This document shows positions 35,101 to 47,562 of a stretch of DNA of 64,000 bases, piece by piece. A program made the translations under genes and the position numbers. The notes below the pieces were generated by a model. The model ran no database searches. It was given only the letters and a program-made list of their open reading frames with translations, and was not told the origin of the DNA. The DNA is from Marchantia polymorpha subsp. ruderalis (taxonomy: Eukaryota > Streptophyta > Marchantiopsida > Marchantiales > Marchantiaceae), in contig AP031351.1 of assembly GCA_037833965.1 (NCBI GenBank), positions 5,406,501-5,470,500 on the forward strand, read 5' to 3'. Positions within the stretch are counted from its first letter, which is position 1; every line of letters begins with the position of its first letter.

Positions 35101-36142
35101 TCGTGACTGCAGCTTTCACTTCCTCGTCAGTCTGTAGCTTCGCTGTATGAAATCATGGTGAAAGTCCCATTTCAGATTCCAGTTTTTTTTAGCCGAGATA
35201 CGCGATATTCACTCAGGTTTTCATCTGTCATTACGTTACTTTGTAACTTAGCACTTTGCCTGATGGGGATGGGTCTAGCTTTCAATTTCTCTCACACTCA
35301 AGTTGTCCGCCGAGCATGGCGTGCAAGCTCTGGGGTTGTCTCCAGTATATGGTGGTGCAGTTTTATTTTGGTTTGCGAGGCTTCAGCACCTGTATCTTGT
35401 TTATCTGTCTAAATTGCTTCTATTGCACTGAAGCCCGAGCCTGAGCGTATGTCCTCTGCATATATTTGAAAGCATCCACAGCCCTGTGCAGAGCTATCTC
35501 CAACTGAAGATGCCAAATTGCGTCAGCTCCCACCATGAACTGATTGATTATTATTTTTTGGTTTGCCTATTTTCATTGCTTGCATGACAGCTTGATAATA
35601 GAGGAAGCGCAAGACGAGGACTCAAGTTCGAAGGAGCTGTGAAGAACAACATGGGTCGGATAGACGTGGAAGATCAGGAAGCGGGCGTGCAGTGGTTGGT
35701 GCGACAAGGCTTGGCACACAAAGGTAGAGTAGGAATCTATGGGTGGAGTTACGGTGGCTACATGGCAGCCATGGCATTAGCTCGATGTCCGGAAACCTTT
35801 AGGTGTGCTGTAGCGGGTGCTCCAGTTACAGCATGGGACGGGTACGATACCCACTACACTGAGAAATACATGGGTATGCCTTCCAGCAACCACGCAGGTT
35901 TTGAATATAGTTCAGTTATGCACCATGTGCATAGAATACAAGGAAAACTTTTGTTGGTGCATGGGATGATTGATGAAAATGTTCATTTTCGACACACAGC
36001 CCGTCTGATAAATGCTTTAACAGCAGCAGCCAAAGAATACGAGCTTCTAGTCTTTCCTGATGAGAGGCATATGCCTCGAGGACTCAGAGACCGCATGTAT
36101 ATGGAAGAGCGAATATGTGAATTTCTAGATAGAAACCTGTGA
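32112..36142 (+). CDS. DPP8/9-like dipeptidyl peptidase (S9B prolyl oligopeptidase family)
   Basis: The enzyme removes X-Pro or X-Ala dipeptides from peptide N-termini. Five exons (32112-32486, 33002-33196, 33385-33414, 33635-34735, 35591-36142) give 750 residues with GT-AG introns. The N-terminal part is the beta-propeller, starting [19 protein letters not shown]. The substrate N-terminus-binding double Glu is E201-E202 ([14 protein letters not shown]), right at an exon junction. [11 protein letters not shown] begins the alpha/beta hydrolase part. The triad is S620 (GWSYGGY), D695 (HGMIDEN) and H727 (DERHMP). No signal peptide or membrane anchor precedes the propeller, so it is soluble like DPP8/9 rather than DPP4. 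ATG 32112 is preferred over 32028 because MPTTDSQTG fits the family start as I recall it. The third exon is only 30 nt. The fourth intron (855 bp) is the longest. Confidence 0.94.
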
Positions 36143-37440
36143 GAAACTTAGTCAATCATATTTATTAGATTATCCTTCAAAAAATTTATTATTCCGTGCA
36201 ACCACGACCTCCCGTAGCTTTGTGTGAGCCTCATCGAACATTAGCTTTGTCAGTTGGTTGCCATCATGGCATGTAGAGTATTACAGGTATTGCGCATGAC
36301 TGCGCTCCATGTGTTGGTGAAGTTTTAAGTGATTAATCACCTTTGCAGCAAGAGATGACCGATTGAAGTTGCGCAGTTTGATCTCACTCAGCATCTAGCA
36401 GACTAGACATGTCGTCCATGCGAGTGTCAGCTGCTTGTCAAAATTTCCTTTCTCCTGCTTGTTCTGGCTCCTCAAACACTGCATCTCCTCTAGTCAGTCA
36501 GCGTAGACATGCAGCCCATCCACTTGCTCTGCTCCAATAATCGAACATTTGTCTACAAGCTCCGCCACCGTCCACTGGATGCTGGACCTCATCCACAATT
36601 CAGCTTCAGGGCCAGAAAGTCGCATGCCCTTGCCAGCCCATTGAGCTCGCCAAGCGAAGCTTTTTCAGCTTCGAGCAAATGTACAATTTTCTCGCTCCTG
36701 CAAGACATTAAGACGACCTCCGCAGCAGATCACTGACTGCAGCACAGTCCTCATTCCACGCCCTTGACTTCCGGTCGGATATTTCCGTAACCGCTTCCCT
36801 GCTCAACGACGAGAAGGCTATGGGTACGGTACCGAATCTTCCATCCTGTTACCGGAGCCTCGCGTACCGTATTTTATGCCCGTGACGAAACGTACTACGA
36901 ATAGGCAAAAGTACGAGAGTCAGTAAATTCAGGTCGATCTGCCCCCGAGGGGATGTTACTCAACGTTCAAACTTGGTCAGTGGAGCGACGATGGCGCGCT
37001 ACTGCAGTAGTCGGGGCTCCCGGCGGGCGGACGGAGACAAGACGAATCTCAGTCACGTTGCGTCCAAAGCATACTGAGCGATGGTGCACGTCGACTGGAC
37101 GGACGGACTGGCAGCTTCCTTATGGAACACAGCTCTCGTGTCACGAAGTCAACCCCGCTCTTGCTAGCGTCGCACGGCCTGCTGCTCTGGTTGCAGAGTA
37201 TATGGACGAATGTCCACACGGCGCGAACATCAATGTTTCAGGGGGTCGGGGTGAATCTGGGGTTGGTACGATCGATTGAAATGGATGCGGAAAGTTTGAG
37301 GGAGTGATGTTTTAATTGATCGTGTGTGTAAGGGAGACGAGAAGGCCGGACTCGTCATGTTCGTCCCGGGGAGGTGATCCGAAGCGGAGTGGAGAGGCGC
37401 TCAATCTCACATCCTTCGAACTGGAAGAGCTGTAACCAGC
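36143..37440. other. Intergenic region; a frameshifted transit-peptide-like frame at 36409-36540
   Basis: No complete gene is supported. A 43-residue frame from ATG 36409 is Ser/Ala/Arg-rich (MSSMRVSACQNFLSPACSG) and resembles a plastid transit peptide, but it stops at 36538. A second frame continues from 36510, so it may be a decayed gene or chance. 36950-37300 is GC-rich and probably holds promoter or leader of the 3D-domain gene. Confidence 0.35.
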
Positions 37441-39678
37441 ATGGCGCCTTATAAGTTAGAAATTGAGACAACAGCTTACTGCAGGTGAGTGGTGACTTCG
37501 TTTTGATTCTTGATGTGAAAGGCTTGCGTGAGTGTTTGGCCAATCCTCAGGTCGTTTCTGCAGGCTGGAGGAGCTGGTCCTTCGAACTTCCTTCCAACCC
37601 GCTGGCTCTTTGAACCATGTCGATCGATGTGCTGGTCGACCGGTGATCAATCATCCTCGTGTCAGTTGTCGAGATCCTGTGTTGTGCTGGATGAGAATGT
37701 ATACCCTAGGTCTCGCAGTTTGTGAGTTCAGGTCAGATGGTAAGAATTTTAAAGTTTTGTGGACCGCGAATGTCGAATCTCTCGACCAGGTGCTCATTCG
37801 GGAGCACTTTCTTCCGAGCATTGCGAGAATTGGAGAAAATCGATCTCGAAGGGTTGGGTTGCTCATGAATTTGGCATGCGATTCGAGCAGATAACTTTAA
37901 TTGTTTTGTTTCTACATCACGTGCGGATGTGCTACTCACGTACACAATGTAGTCCTAACAAGAGAAGTTAAATATTCTCCAAGCTCAAAAAGTTGACTTG
38001 TCTTGTGGTTCCGATTGTAAATACGACTTTTTGAATCGGGAATTCGTATGCTGATTTCCTTGGCACTTCTTAATCTTGTTACCTGTACCAGTTGTGGATA
38101 CTGCTGCAATTGGGAATGGGGAATAAGACTCCCAGGACAATATTATCTGGGTCTTTCACCGTCTTGGGCTCCGTTGAAGCTGCGTCAGCGCAAAAGTCAG
38201 GGATTGACAGAAAAGCGGTTGCCCCTTGTTTCCAGGTATGCTAATTTGCTTTGGGTCTTATCTGTGCTTTGGGTTTGAATACGTTACACAGATCTGTGCT
38301 GATATGGGGCTGCCACTTCCGAAAACGTGGAACATTGAATTAGTGAACGCAAGACGCGACCAGCTGTTTGAGCAGTTGATTACAGCTACAAAGGCCAAAG
38401 TCTTTTCATGGGACACTGACAATCATGTCTTTCTCTGCATAGGTACTGGACAACGAGAAATTTGTCTGGCTACCCGTACTATGGCCTCACATCTAATGGG
38501 AGCGTTCCTGCTCAGGTATATGAGTGTTTTATCGATGGTTCCCCTTGACTCTCCGTATTCAACGAACGCATAAACATTTCTTGTCGAATCAATTGCGCAG
38601 AATAGTTGAATCCAAGTAAGTTGAGGAGCTTGGTTTTTCTTTCACCACCACTCGTCAAAATCATATCTTTAACAAACCTTGTCATTATTTCACGCCAAGT
38701 CATGAATCTTGTTATAAACAACTCTCCTGCTTGTGATGCCAACCACTGTCGTAGAACTTGCTGTGTAAAGTGCTTTTGATAGAGCAGCATATTGCTTAGA
38801 CGGATACTAAAGTCAACGTAATTCCATCTTGAAATTGAGCCGAAATTCTGAACTAAAGTGGGCTGAAGTGAAACTGAATTCTCTGTAATAAATTAGTGGG
38901 CTCTTACTTGTTGAAATTCAAGAGCCAACTTATTGTTGTGGCCTAGTTACCTCTTACGGTGAGAATTTGCTCTTTAATATGGACCTAGAAGTAAAATCCA
39001 GATTACTGTATCTGGATACTAGCTAGTAAACCGAATAACAAAGCTTTCCTATCATCTCTTGCTATACAACCAACGGTTTTGAAAGGAGACACACTTCAGT
39101 CAACGGAAAATATCACAAAAAATGCACCTCTGTGAAATGGATTTCTTAATCTCTAACAAACCATTTTGTCTGTTTCAATAGGCTCGTCCTCCACTTTTTT
39201 CGGGACTAAGTTTGAGCCAGTATCAAAAGCTTCCGGGTCGACTGCTTCTCTTTCCTTGGCGATTGCTTCCCAGACATGGTTCAATCGCTGCAGACACAGA
39301 TTTCTATCCGTTTGGAACGAAGATGTTCGTTCCAGGCTATGGCTGGGGAGAGGCAAGTGTTCTTCAATTCTATATCTTGCAAGAGACGTAACTCAACTGG
39401 CTCATCTGGATTTCGAAGTTCTGGTGATGCAATAGTAACACGCGCACAATCTCCTGCAGGTAGAAGACAGAGGAGGTGCTATAAAAGGCAAAACTCGAAT
39501 AGATCTTTACCACCATTCACATCAACAGGCGCTGAAGTGGGGGCGACGAAGACTTCCAGTAAGATTTTCACTGCTTCAATCCCTTTGCCTTGCGTATATA
39601 CAAAGCAGAACTATTGTGGAATTTAGAATATCTGTATGTGCTGTTGAACGAAACGATTGGAGCAACGTGCTAACCTGA
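37441..39678 (+). CDS. 3D-domain protein (bacterial cell-wall-associated double-psi barrel type)
   Basis: In bacteria 3D domains occur in peptidoglycan-acting proteins (YuiC- and MltA-like). The role in a plant is unknown to me. Five exons join in frame: 37441-37484, 38092-38235, 38443-38515, 39182-39352 and 39460-39678, about 216 residues. Signatures in order are ETTAYC-SCGYCCNWEWG, YPYYGLTSNGSVPAQ, HGSIAADTDFYPFGTKMFVP, GYGWGE, then VEDRGGAIKGKTRIDLY and SHQQALKWGRRRLPVRF. The Asp residues of AADTDF, EDRGGA and RIDLY that name the fold are present. The fourth intron starts with GC (GAG|GCAAGT), a known minor donor class. No signal peptide is seen on the short first exon, and more exons may lie upstream. 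The C-terminal ~40 residues after LPVRF look unconvincing, and a donor CCA|GTAAGA could end the last exon earlier. Confidence 0.82.
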
Positions 39679-40554
39679 AGCCGTAACTCGCACCGGCTTG
39701 GATATTTTGGAAATGGACGCATCAAGTCCATTTCACAAAGTTTACTACTGCGTGTGATGTTGGATTTTGTGTTAAGGATTTAGGTTAACGATCAAGTCTA
39801 GTTCTATTGCAGAAGTAAAGAAAGTGGGTATGCCCATGTGCAGGTTTTGGTTATATTGCCAGGAGATCATCCGGTCGATAGACTGAATATTCCTCGCCCA
39901 TTGAAATCTGTTCTACATGGTTTGAACTGGTTTCGAGGGCTGTTGTTTTAGAGTACTGCAGTGGTTTCCTTTGTGGACGAGGTTGCAATTCTGCAGATAG
40001 AACCGCAACGAAATGTGAGCATAGAGAGAAGGAAATATGTCAAAAGAATTTGAAATTGTGTACAGATGTTTCGAAGGATCCCACCATTAATGTTATAAAT
40101 CTTGCAGAATTATAGGAATTATTTACACCTCAGGTGCTGTATCGCATTGGGTTGAAGTCCTATGTGTACTGTACAGATACTCATAGAAAGTCTTTGTCTG
40201 GGCACGATAAAATCTAAGTGAACAGCGCGAGGATTTGAAAACTACATTCTTCATTTTTATGGGACCCATTTCCCGTGAGAGAGCCCCCGGAGTAATTCCT
40301 TGGGTGTTCACTCGAGTTAGTTAGTTAGTGTTCACTTCATGGCAATGAGTTACATCGTATTTCAGAACTGGGGAAAAGCTGCTACCGAGAGAGAGATCCC
40401 TCTCGATCCCTAGAGCTCGATGCAAGAGTCCACGTTATGGGAGGTAATCTTTTTGTTGTCTCCGATTCTTCGTACAGACTGCTGAGGTGTTCTCTGCTCT
40501 CGTTTTAGATCTCCAAGCACGATGGTGTTCCTGTGTATAGACTCTTGTTTAGGC

Positions 40555-40768
40555 TAGAATATTGATTAATATTGATGAATAATGAAGAGCAGGAACAATC
40601 TACTTATCTCAATGCCGTCAGTTTGATTAGTAATTCGAAACAGGAGTTGCAGTATTGAGGGAAAAAAAAAAAAAGTTGAGCAGTAATTCTCGTAATGCTA
40701 CTGATCGTATTGTGATCAGTAGATTGCTCTTGCACTTCATCAATATTTATATTAATCAATATTGTAAC
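40555..40768. repeat. MITE-like inverted repeat, about 214 bp
   Basis: The left end at about 40555-40601 (AATATTGATTAATATTGATGA ... CAATCTAC) matches the reverse complement of the right end at about 40721-40768. That end has GTAGATTGCTCTTGCACTTC followed by ATCAATATT blocks. The interior has a poly-A run (40662-40673) and a short inner hairpin around ACTGATCGTATTGTGATCAGT. No coding capacity. It may be a non-autonomous DNA transposon. Target-site duplications are not obvious. Confidence 0.65.
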
Positions 40769-40776
40769 CGAAACAA

Positions 40777-40872
40777 CAATTTATACACAGGATTTTGAGT
40801 GCATTATGATTGTTACCCTTATAACAATCTATACACAGGATTTTGATTGCATTATGATTGTTGCCCTTATAA
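40777..40872. repeat. Two-copy 48-bp tandem duplication
   Basis: Copies at 40777-40824 and 40825-40872 share TATACACAGGATTTTGA and GCATTATGATTGTT, with a few substitutions. The pair sits immediately to the right of the MITE-like inverted repeat. Confidence 0.88.
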
Positions 40873-42888
40873 TATGAAATCGTCAACAAGAGTTGATGAT
40901 TGTCCATTTTGACATCCCAGCCACGGACATGAAGAAGAGCTGTAATCATCAGCCACACTGTTGACAGTCAAGGCCTCGACACTCATAATGCTGTTCCGAT
41001 TCTAACGAATTGCGAAAAAATATTGGAAAGCCTGCACAACTTCTTTAAACGGATTGATATTTCTGCATCTCTGTTCGCAATCACACGCCTACGGAGAATG
41101 AGGACACTCGAACAGAAAATTTTCAATCTTGTGATGGGAAATCTGAAGACAAAAAGGCTAGAGGCAGTGAAAAGATCAAGTGTCGAAGGGAACGAAGAAA
41201 AGACTCACTCTAGATTGAGCTGCGTTCTGCGCGCTACAACCTCACACCAACTGGAGCAGGGAATGTGCGTCCGAGTTGAGCTTTAGCAAGCCGAGTTGCG
41301 ACCAGGAGAGGCATGTGCCATGTCGCGACCGAGCAAGAGAACCCAGTCACGCAGCGTGCCTCTGCTCTGACGGTCTGTGCTGTGTTGTGGCGATCGTGGC
41401 CACCCCAGGCCAAAGGTTCAACGTGGCGGCTGTGGGGTGGGACCCCTGCGTTTTATTCAGTCCTACCAGTGGCTCCAGCCTCTGCACACAAGTGAGTGTA
41501 CGACTGGTGCACACGTCTGGGAGGCAAACTTTTGGATCCGAACGTCCGCCATCGCCCATACTTGTGAGACCGTGTTTCTGTATGACACAGATGTAGTAGT
41601 CAGTCTACTCTGGAGAGGTAACGCAAGGTTGGTGCTCTGGAAGTTGCAGATGTACGCCTTCGTAAGTTCAATTCAATTTTGTTCACACGTGACGATTCAC
41701 ACCTGTGCTTCGAGTTTTGGGGGACAAGTATGGAAGGATTTGGAAATGTAGCTTCATGGTCGTTTGTAGCCCACGTTCTTTATTGATTCCCAAGGTGGTC
41801 CGACAAAATTGGATATACTCCTGAACGACGGACCTGTTTACCCTTCACCAGCTAGTGCCAGTTCGCTGGGTCTCGCGAGCATTTCCGCAGGCAGCGTACA
41901 ATTGATGTTTCTCGGGTGCGTGTTATATACTACCGACCTTGCTTCTGCTTTTTTTGTCTTTTGAATCATGTAAAATAAAGAAGACTTTCCACCAAATCCT
42001 TCGAACCCGGAGCGCTTGCCTGCTCTCCGTCGATGTTTTCGATGTCGATTGCGCTTGATGTATTCGGGGAGATTCTGCGAAGTGGCGCCTCTTGAGCAAG
42101 TTGAGCTTTTGCTTCGGACTCGCTTTTTCCTCGCCGATACGGCAGTGGATCCTGAGAGCTGGATCATGGCAGGCTGGAATGTTTCTCGGCCGAACCCTTG
42201 TTCGTGTTGGATGCGTCGCCTTGGTTCCATGTGCGAAGTCGGTACCTAACGTATGAGGCTCATTCTCATACTTTCTTCCATCACAGACGCCACATGCTGA
42301 TACAAATATGAGGGAGGTCCTTACTTGGTACATTCACTTCTGATGAACACAGCAGCTTATTTTCTTCTTGATAAGATCGTCCGACATAGACCAAGTGATC
42401 CACTAGGCTCTATCATAAAGAGAGATGAATATGGACGCTGTGGCTTAGAAGCTCCCGATGTGAGGGAATGTGCAGCCGTAAATTCTGGATGGACATCCTG
42501 TGTATTCAGTTTAACATTCTTTTATTTTCTTCTTCGGCAGGCAGTTAAATGGTTTTCTCCGTCGTATCTCTTTGATTGTTGTGGTCTTGCCGTGCTTTCA
42601 CAAAGGCACTTCAACCGAATCATCTTTTCCTCGACACTCTTTTTGCACCAGTGAAGTTATTCTCTGTGGCTCAAAGTGGTTCGTGGAATTCAAAGCCAGC
42701 TGCTATTCTATAAGCTCTGACAGTTGTTTTCTGTGTTTTTCAGGGGTAGATTTCACCAGCGTGCAACAACTCCTTCTGTAAGTGGGCAGCCGATGCCTCA
42801 CTTACCGGACGATTGAACTCTTACAGAACCATTTTGCTCAGCTGAAATTAGAGTCGGCTTAGCCCCGATCGTCGAGGATTATCTGAGA

Positions 42889-44542
42889 ATGGGAACTCGC
42901 ATTCCGCTAATGCAGATAGGGTCGTTTGTTTCTATCCTGCCTCCGATGGGTTTAAGCATTTCGGCGACAGACAACGGTGGTTGCTGGTCTAAGTCAAGTT
43001 TCAATGGAGATTTGCTCAGCAGCTGCGCTGTTTCATTCTCGTCTGTGCCCTCGTGGCGAGTTCCGGGCTCTCCTGGAGCCAAGGCCATACCCACAGTCAG
43101 CCGCTACCACAGGACACAAAGTGCATGCGTTTCGAAAGTGAGGAAAGGATTTGTACCCACTCTGACAATGAGGCGCGGGCAACATTTGGGAAATTCGTCC
43201 TTTGAGAAGCTGAAAGTCAGATCTCTTGTGGACGAAGCTACTGCCCACTCATCGGATCTTGAAGAAATGAAGGCATCATCTTCCACGAGTCCGAGAAGCG
43301 ATGCAGATGCCGAGAGCCAGTCCAGTGAATTAGAGGTCCAGGACGAAGAAATTTTCTGTAGAGGGCAACAGTTGCATGCGGAAAAGGAGACATTTGTGGG
43401 TTCGAGTGAGAGTGGCACCTCAAGTGACTTTGATGGAAGAGACGAGGAGGCCGAGGCTGGTATAGAAATAGTGGAGGCGTCAACCAATCCTATCGAGATG
43501 GATTACGAAGATATGAAGGTGGACAGAGAGCGAGATTGGAGCATTGCGGATATGAAAAAGGTTGACGCATTGAGAAATTTTGAGTACAGAATCGGAACTG
43601 AGAAGGGGGTTTTAGTAGTGCAAGTATTGAGAGTGGAACACATGAAAGCAGTCGAGGAACTTCTTGTGGATTCATTTGCTGAGCTCATGGGGGGCTTACT
43701 TACATATCGGCCCCTGTTGACATTGACTGTCCGGCAATACGTTCGAGATAGGTATGCTTGCCTACCAGATGCCGTGACCTTAATAGGACTGTATGCACCG
43801 GCGGAAGATAATGTGGTAATGGGTAGAACAGAGGACAACGAATCTAGCAATTGGTTGCTGGCTGGGACAGTGGAGCTCTCTTTTTCGAACGCTGGTCATC
43901 CAGATATTCCTGCTGGTCCATCACCTCCACCAGGCTCACCTTATCTATGCAACATGGCCGTCAGCTCCGCCTACCGTAGGTGTGTATTGTCCAACTTGTC
44001 ATGTGAGGCATCTTGATAGCAAATCTCAGATTGATTTACGGAGAAGTCTTTATGCGACCGTTGGTATTTTATCTCCGGCTTTGAGCATATGACGTATGCT
44101 TACAGCTTCGAAATTGTCTGAAATGTCTAATCACAGAGGAACTAATGTATCTTTATCTTATTTGTTTCTGTTGCACCTACCCAAGTATTGTAAGGATGCA
44201 TCGCATTCGCAGTGACTGACATAGCATCCTTGGAGATGGAACGCGCTTTTAAACTGAGGATTGGAAAACTTTTAAGTAATGAGTGTGTGATCTGCATTTT
44301 GTAGGAGAGGTATTGGACGAGAGCTTTTGAAAGCAGCGGAGGAATTGGCAGCGTCAAAAGGCTGTGAGGATTTGTATTTGCACTGCAGGATGGTAGATAT
44401 GGCACCCCTCAACATGTATCAAGGGGCCGGTTATCAGATAGTCGCCACAGATAGTATCCTTTCTCTATTGAGCTTCCAAAGGAGGCGCTATCTCATGAAG
44501 AAGAGGATCCATCCACACAGCCTTCCTAGCTCTACTGAATGA
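42889..44542 (+). CDS. Plastid-type GNAT family N-acetyltransferase
   Basis: GNAT enzymes move an acetyl group from acetyl-CoA to protein N-termini, lysines or small amines. Two exons (42889-43979 and 44305-44542) give 442 residues. The first ~95 residues are Ser- and basic-rich, fitting a transit peptide. Residues from about 100 to 215 are acidic and low-complexity (EEMKASSSTSPRSDADAESQ), with no domain. The acetyltransferase domain begins near VLVVQVLRVEHMKAVEELLV and includes GTVELSFSNAGHPD and NMAVSSAYRR. The acetyl-CoA pyrophosphate loop is RRGIGREL, with the intron cutting inside the arginine codon just before the loop. It ends with MYQGAGYQIVATDS and YLMKKR. The arrangement resembles the plastid GNAT subfamily of plants, but I cannot assign an exact member. 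ATG 42889 is the first in the frame. Confidence 0.88.
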
Positions 44543-47519
44543 AGCTGCTTATTAGTATGTGCCTTAAACATTGTTGTTTTTGGTGCGACATATGTAGAGA
44601 ACGTAGGAATAGATAGTCTTTCAAGTGGTGGTACACCGTGGTTCAGGTGTAAGGTACGAAGGACGTCCAAGTTCACTCAGCTGGTCTTGTACAATTACTG
44701 CGATCTTCCGTTAGAGTATTATAGTTGAGCTGTGAAGTGTCCACGTGATGCTGAATAGGACGTATTAAACCTCCGATTGTACTGTACAACAAGGGTGCGG
44801 ATGTACTGAAAGGGTAGGTGAGAGGGTGTGGATTTTTTTTTGTATCCTCGTCTCTTATGCCGATGACAAATTTGGACTACCCATCGATAGCTTGATGCTG
44901 AAAATGGAATTTATCTGCAATGTTGTAGAACCTCCCGTTTCCAGATGTTTTGCTGGTCATCCATCACGTTAGAATCTGCTTCTGCTCACTATACGCCAAG
45001 AACTGTGTTTTGTTTGTTGATTGAAGAGAAGAAGAGAAGAGTTTACAACGCAATGGTTCCAATTCATAGTCGTCCGTCACACGGCTAGTACAAAGTTTTC
45101 AAGCAATTCATCGTTTGCAAACCGACCTTAGGCTTCAGCTTTACAAATCCTTCCAATAATATTTCACACACCTAAATTGACTGTCTCTCTAAGGTGGTAC
45201 ACGATGAACACTTACGTATTTCAACAAATCCCGATCGCAATGTGGCTGCAATTCTCACGTTGGAATGTCCGAAATTCTAGTTGAAGTAACAAATCTTACA
45301 ATAACTCTGGTACGTCGCAGCAAAACAAAATTTTCCGGAATGAGGTATCAACTGCAGATACTCCGATCACTCTCTGTACAAATTGCAAGAGAAAGCAGAA
45401 TGCTATTTAAGCAGACATGTGGTACTGACGGGTTCTTGCTCTATACCGTAGATAGAATGTTACGATGTTCGAATTATCGGTGTGTTGTCCGAGATAGGTG
45501 ATCGATGACCTAACTTCCTGCCTGCACATAAAATCGCTAGATCTTTCTATCTTGGTGCCAGTGCCAGATTTTCTCGTGTTTTCACCACATGTCTGTTTGG
45601 GGTTGAAATTCTGTGGGACAACTACAAACAACAAAGAGATACATTAGTTAAGTGTTGTCTATCTTATTGTATCCTATCTTATCAATTGTCTTTGAAAAAA
45701 ACTTTTGATTTCTTGAGCTATTTTACATCATGTTATGACAGGATTCTCGGGGAAGTCTTCTTTCCCTTTCAGACACCAATCTGAGTTATTGCGAGAGAAG
45801 CGTTTACTCTATTAAGTAGTCTTTACACCTTTAGATGATGTGGAGAATGTAGTAGTTCGAACGCGCCCAATTCTAAAACATCACAGATAAACGAATAAAT
45901 CACAATTTCAACCACATTATATATTTTATCAAACAGTGTATTGTCATGATGACATGGATATATCCTGAGAATCCTTACTCGAAATTGCCCGATACGTTTT
46001 AGTTTCCAACATTCTACTGTAACTTCGAATACAAGTATTTATTGATGGTTATGACCATGTTAAGTGACGTAATCTTGTTTTGGATATATGCAGCCATGCT
46101 TATATTGGTCAATAGATAAATTAATGTAATTTAGTCTCATGATGGGATTTAATATAGGCTAATTTATAGGCTATTAGTTTCTTTAAAAAAACTCTTCCAA
46201 ATGGTACCTATTACAAGGAAACTCCTGGTGGAGATCTAAGATAAGAATGCCAACCTAATTTCCTCTCTTGTTTAAGGAAAAAAACTTGTTTAAAGAAAAA
46301 AAAACTTGCATCTATACTGCCAAAACATGCCATTCTACAAAACGCAGAGTTCCTACACCTAAAATATACGTGATTCCAAACATTACTTAACATTGTGTGT
46401 CCACATTGCACCATTTTTGCTACAAACCAGTCTTTCGGATTTAGTATTCACTTGCAGAATTTTCCTCTTGTCCATTGAGTTGAGTCACTAGTTCACATCA
46501 AACACCTTGAACTCAAACACTGTTTGAGTTCACGATAAATTTGAGTTCTCGAGAGACGTGAAGTACCCTTTGCATCCAGTCTACAATTTACTTTGGAAAG
46601 AGAATCTTGGTTCTGATTCTTTTTGTTCAATTCGAATCACATCACTTGTTGTGACTTTCAGTGAGTTCGAGCATCATCTTGCTTCCACTTTCCGCAAGTG
46701 CACCTAGTATCTACTGCGTTAAAGTTCAGAATACATTGCCCGTTCGTGAACTTACCACTAGTTAAGACAATTTTAAAGTTTTTTGAACTAGATAACCGTC
46801 TTCTCAAAGTATAGCAGATTTTGCAAGAGGAGAAATTCAGATCTTTGTACTCTTCAAACAAGAGGAGAAATTCAGATCTTTGTACTCTTCAAACATTAGA
46901 AGTGAGCTTTAAATATTCTGGAAAAAAACCAAGGGTAATGAATGGATACCAAGGCAAAATGAAAAAGAACAATATAAAGATTTGGTCTTGATGTAAATTG
47001 ACAAAACTTTGAATTTCTTGGATATGATAGTGGGGTGTGAATATCAAACACATAGAAGAAAAGATGCAAACAAAAATTCACATCAAAAACACACTACGGT
47101 TTCTTTGATGTGCAAGGATGAATAAGATAACAAGAAATGTTTGCTTGGCCTGATTCAAATCATGTAAAATGGGGGAGGCATACTATACATATTAGACTTA
47201 ATTCAGTAGGTAGAGCAAGAGCGAGATTTAGGTTATTTAGTCACTCCGCCATACGGTTGCCAAAACCACACATGCTTGGATAAATGCCATACATTGTTGG
47301 GTAAATTTTGTTTCAAAAAATTGATATAACTTTCATTACTAAATTGAGTTCATGTTTAAACATACTATGATGTAGATCAAGTTGAGTAAATAAATCATGG
47401 TTTGAGATTTGACTTGTCATAATTCAGCTAACTTAATATTGTAATCATTTTTAGATAATGAAAATAATAACAAAAGTTATTCAAAAAATGAGATAAAATT
47501 AGGACACCAATCGACAATT
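44543..47519. other. Intergenic DNA, no gene seen
   Basis: Only short frames without domains. From about 45.6 kb the DNA becomes AT-rich. A fragment near 46130-46190 resembles the 32-bp array at 19.6 kb. A perfect tandem duplication at 46824-46893 is listed separately. Confidence 0.45.
46824..46893. repeat. Perfect two-copy 35-bp tandem duplication
   Basis: Two identical copies, 46824-46858 and 46859-46893, each start CAAGAGGAGAAATTCAGATC and end CTCTTCAAA. No mismatch is visible, so the duplication is recent or an assembly artefact. No coding context. Confidence 0.95.
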
Positions 47520-47562
47520 ACTCATCAACCTCATTGTCAAATCCACCATTGACGCTCTGCTG

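Larger units (their letters stand above)
39679..42888. other. Intergenic DNA and 5' leader of the GNAT gene
   Basis: No gene is supported. It holds an AT-rich inverted repeat and a tandem duplication, listed separately, and a GC-richer stretch at 41220-41760. That stretch has overlapping open frames without domains. 42250-42888 probably contains the promoter and leader of the acetyltransferase gene. Confidence 0.4.

Noticed and set aside
41276-41751. Overlapping + frames of about 100-124 codons
   Set aside because: They occur in all three phases of a GC-rich stretch, without domains, splice pattern or conserved texture.
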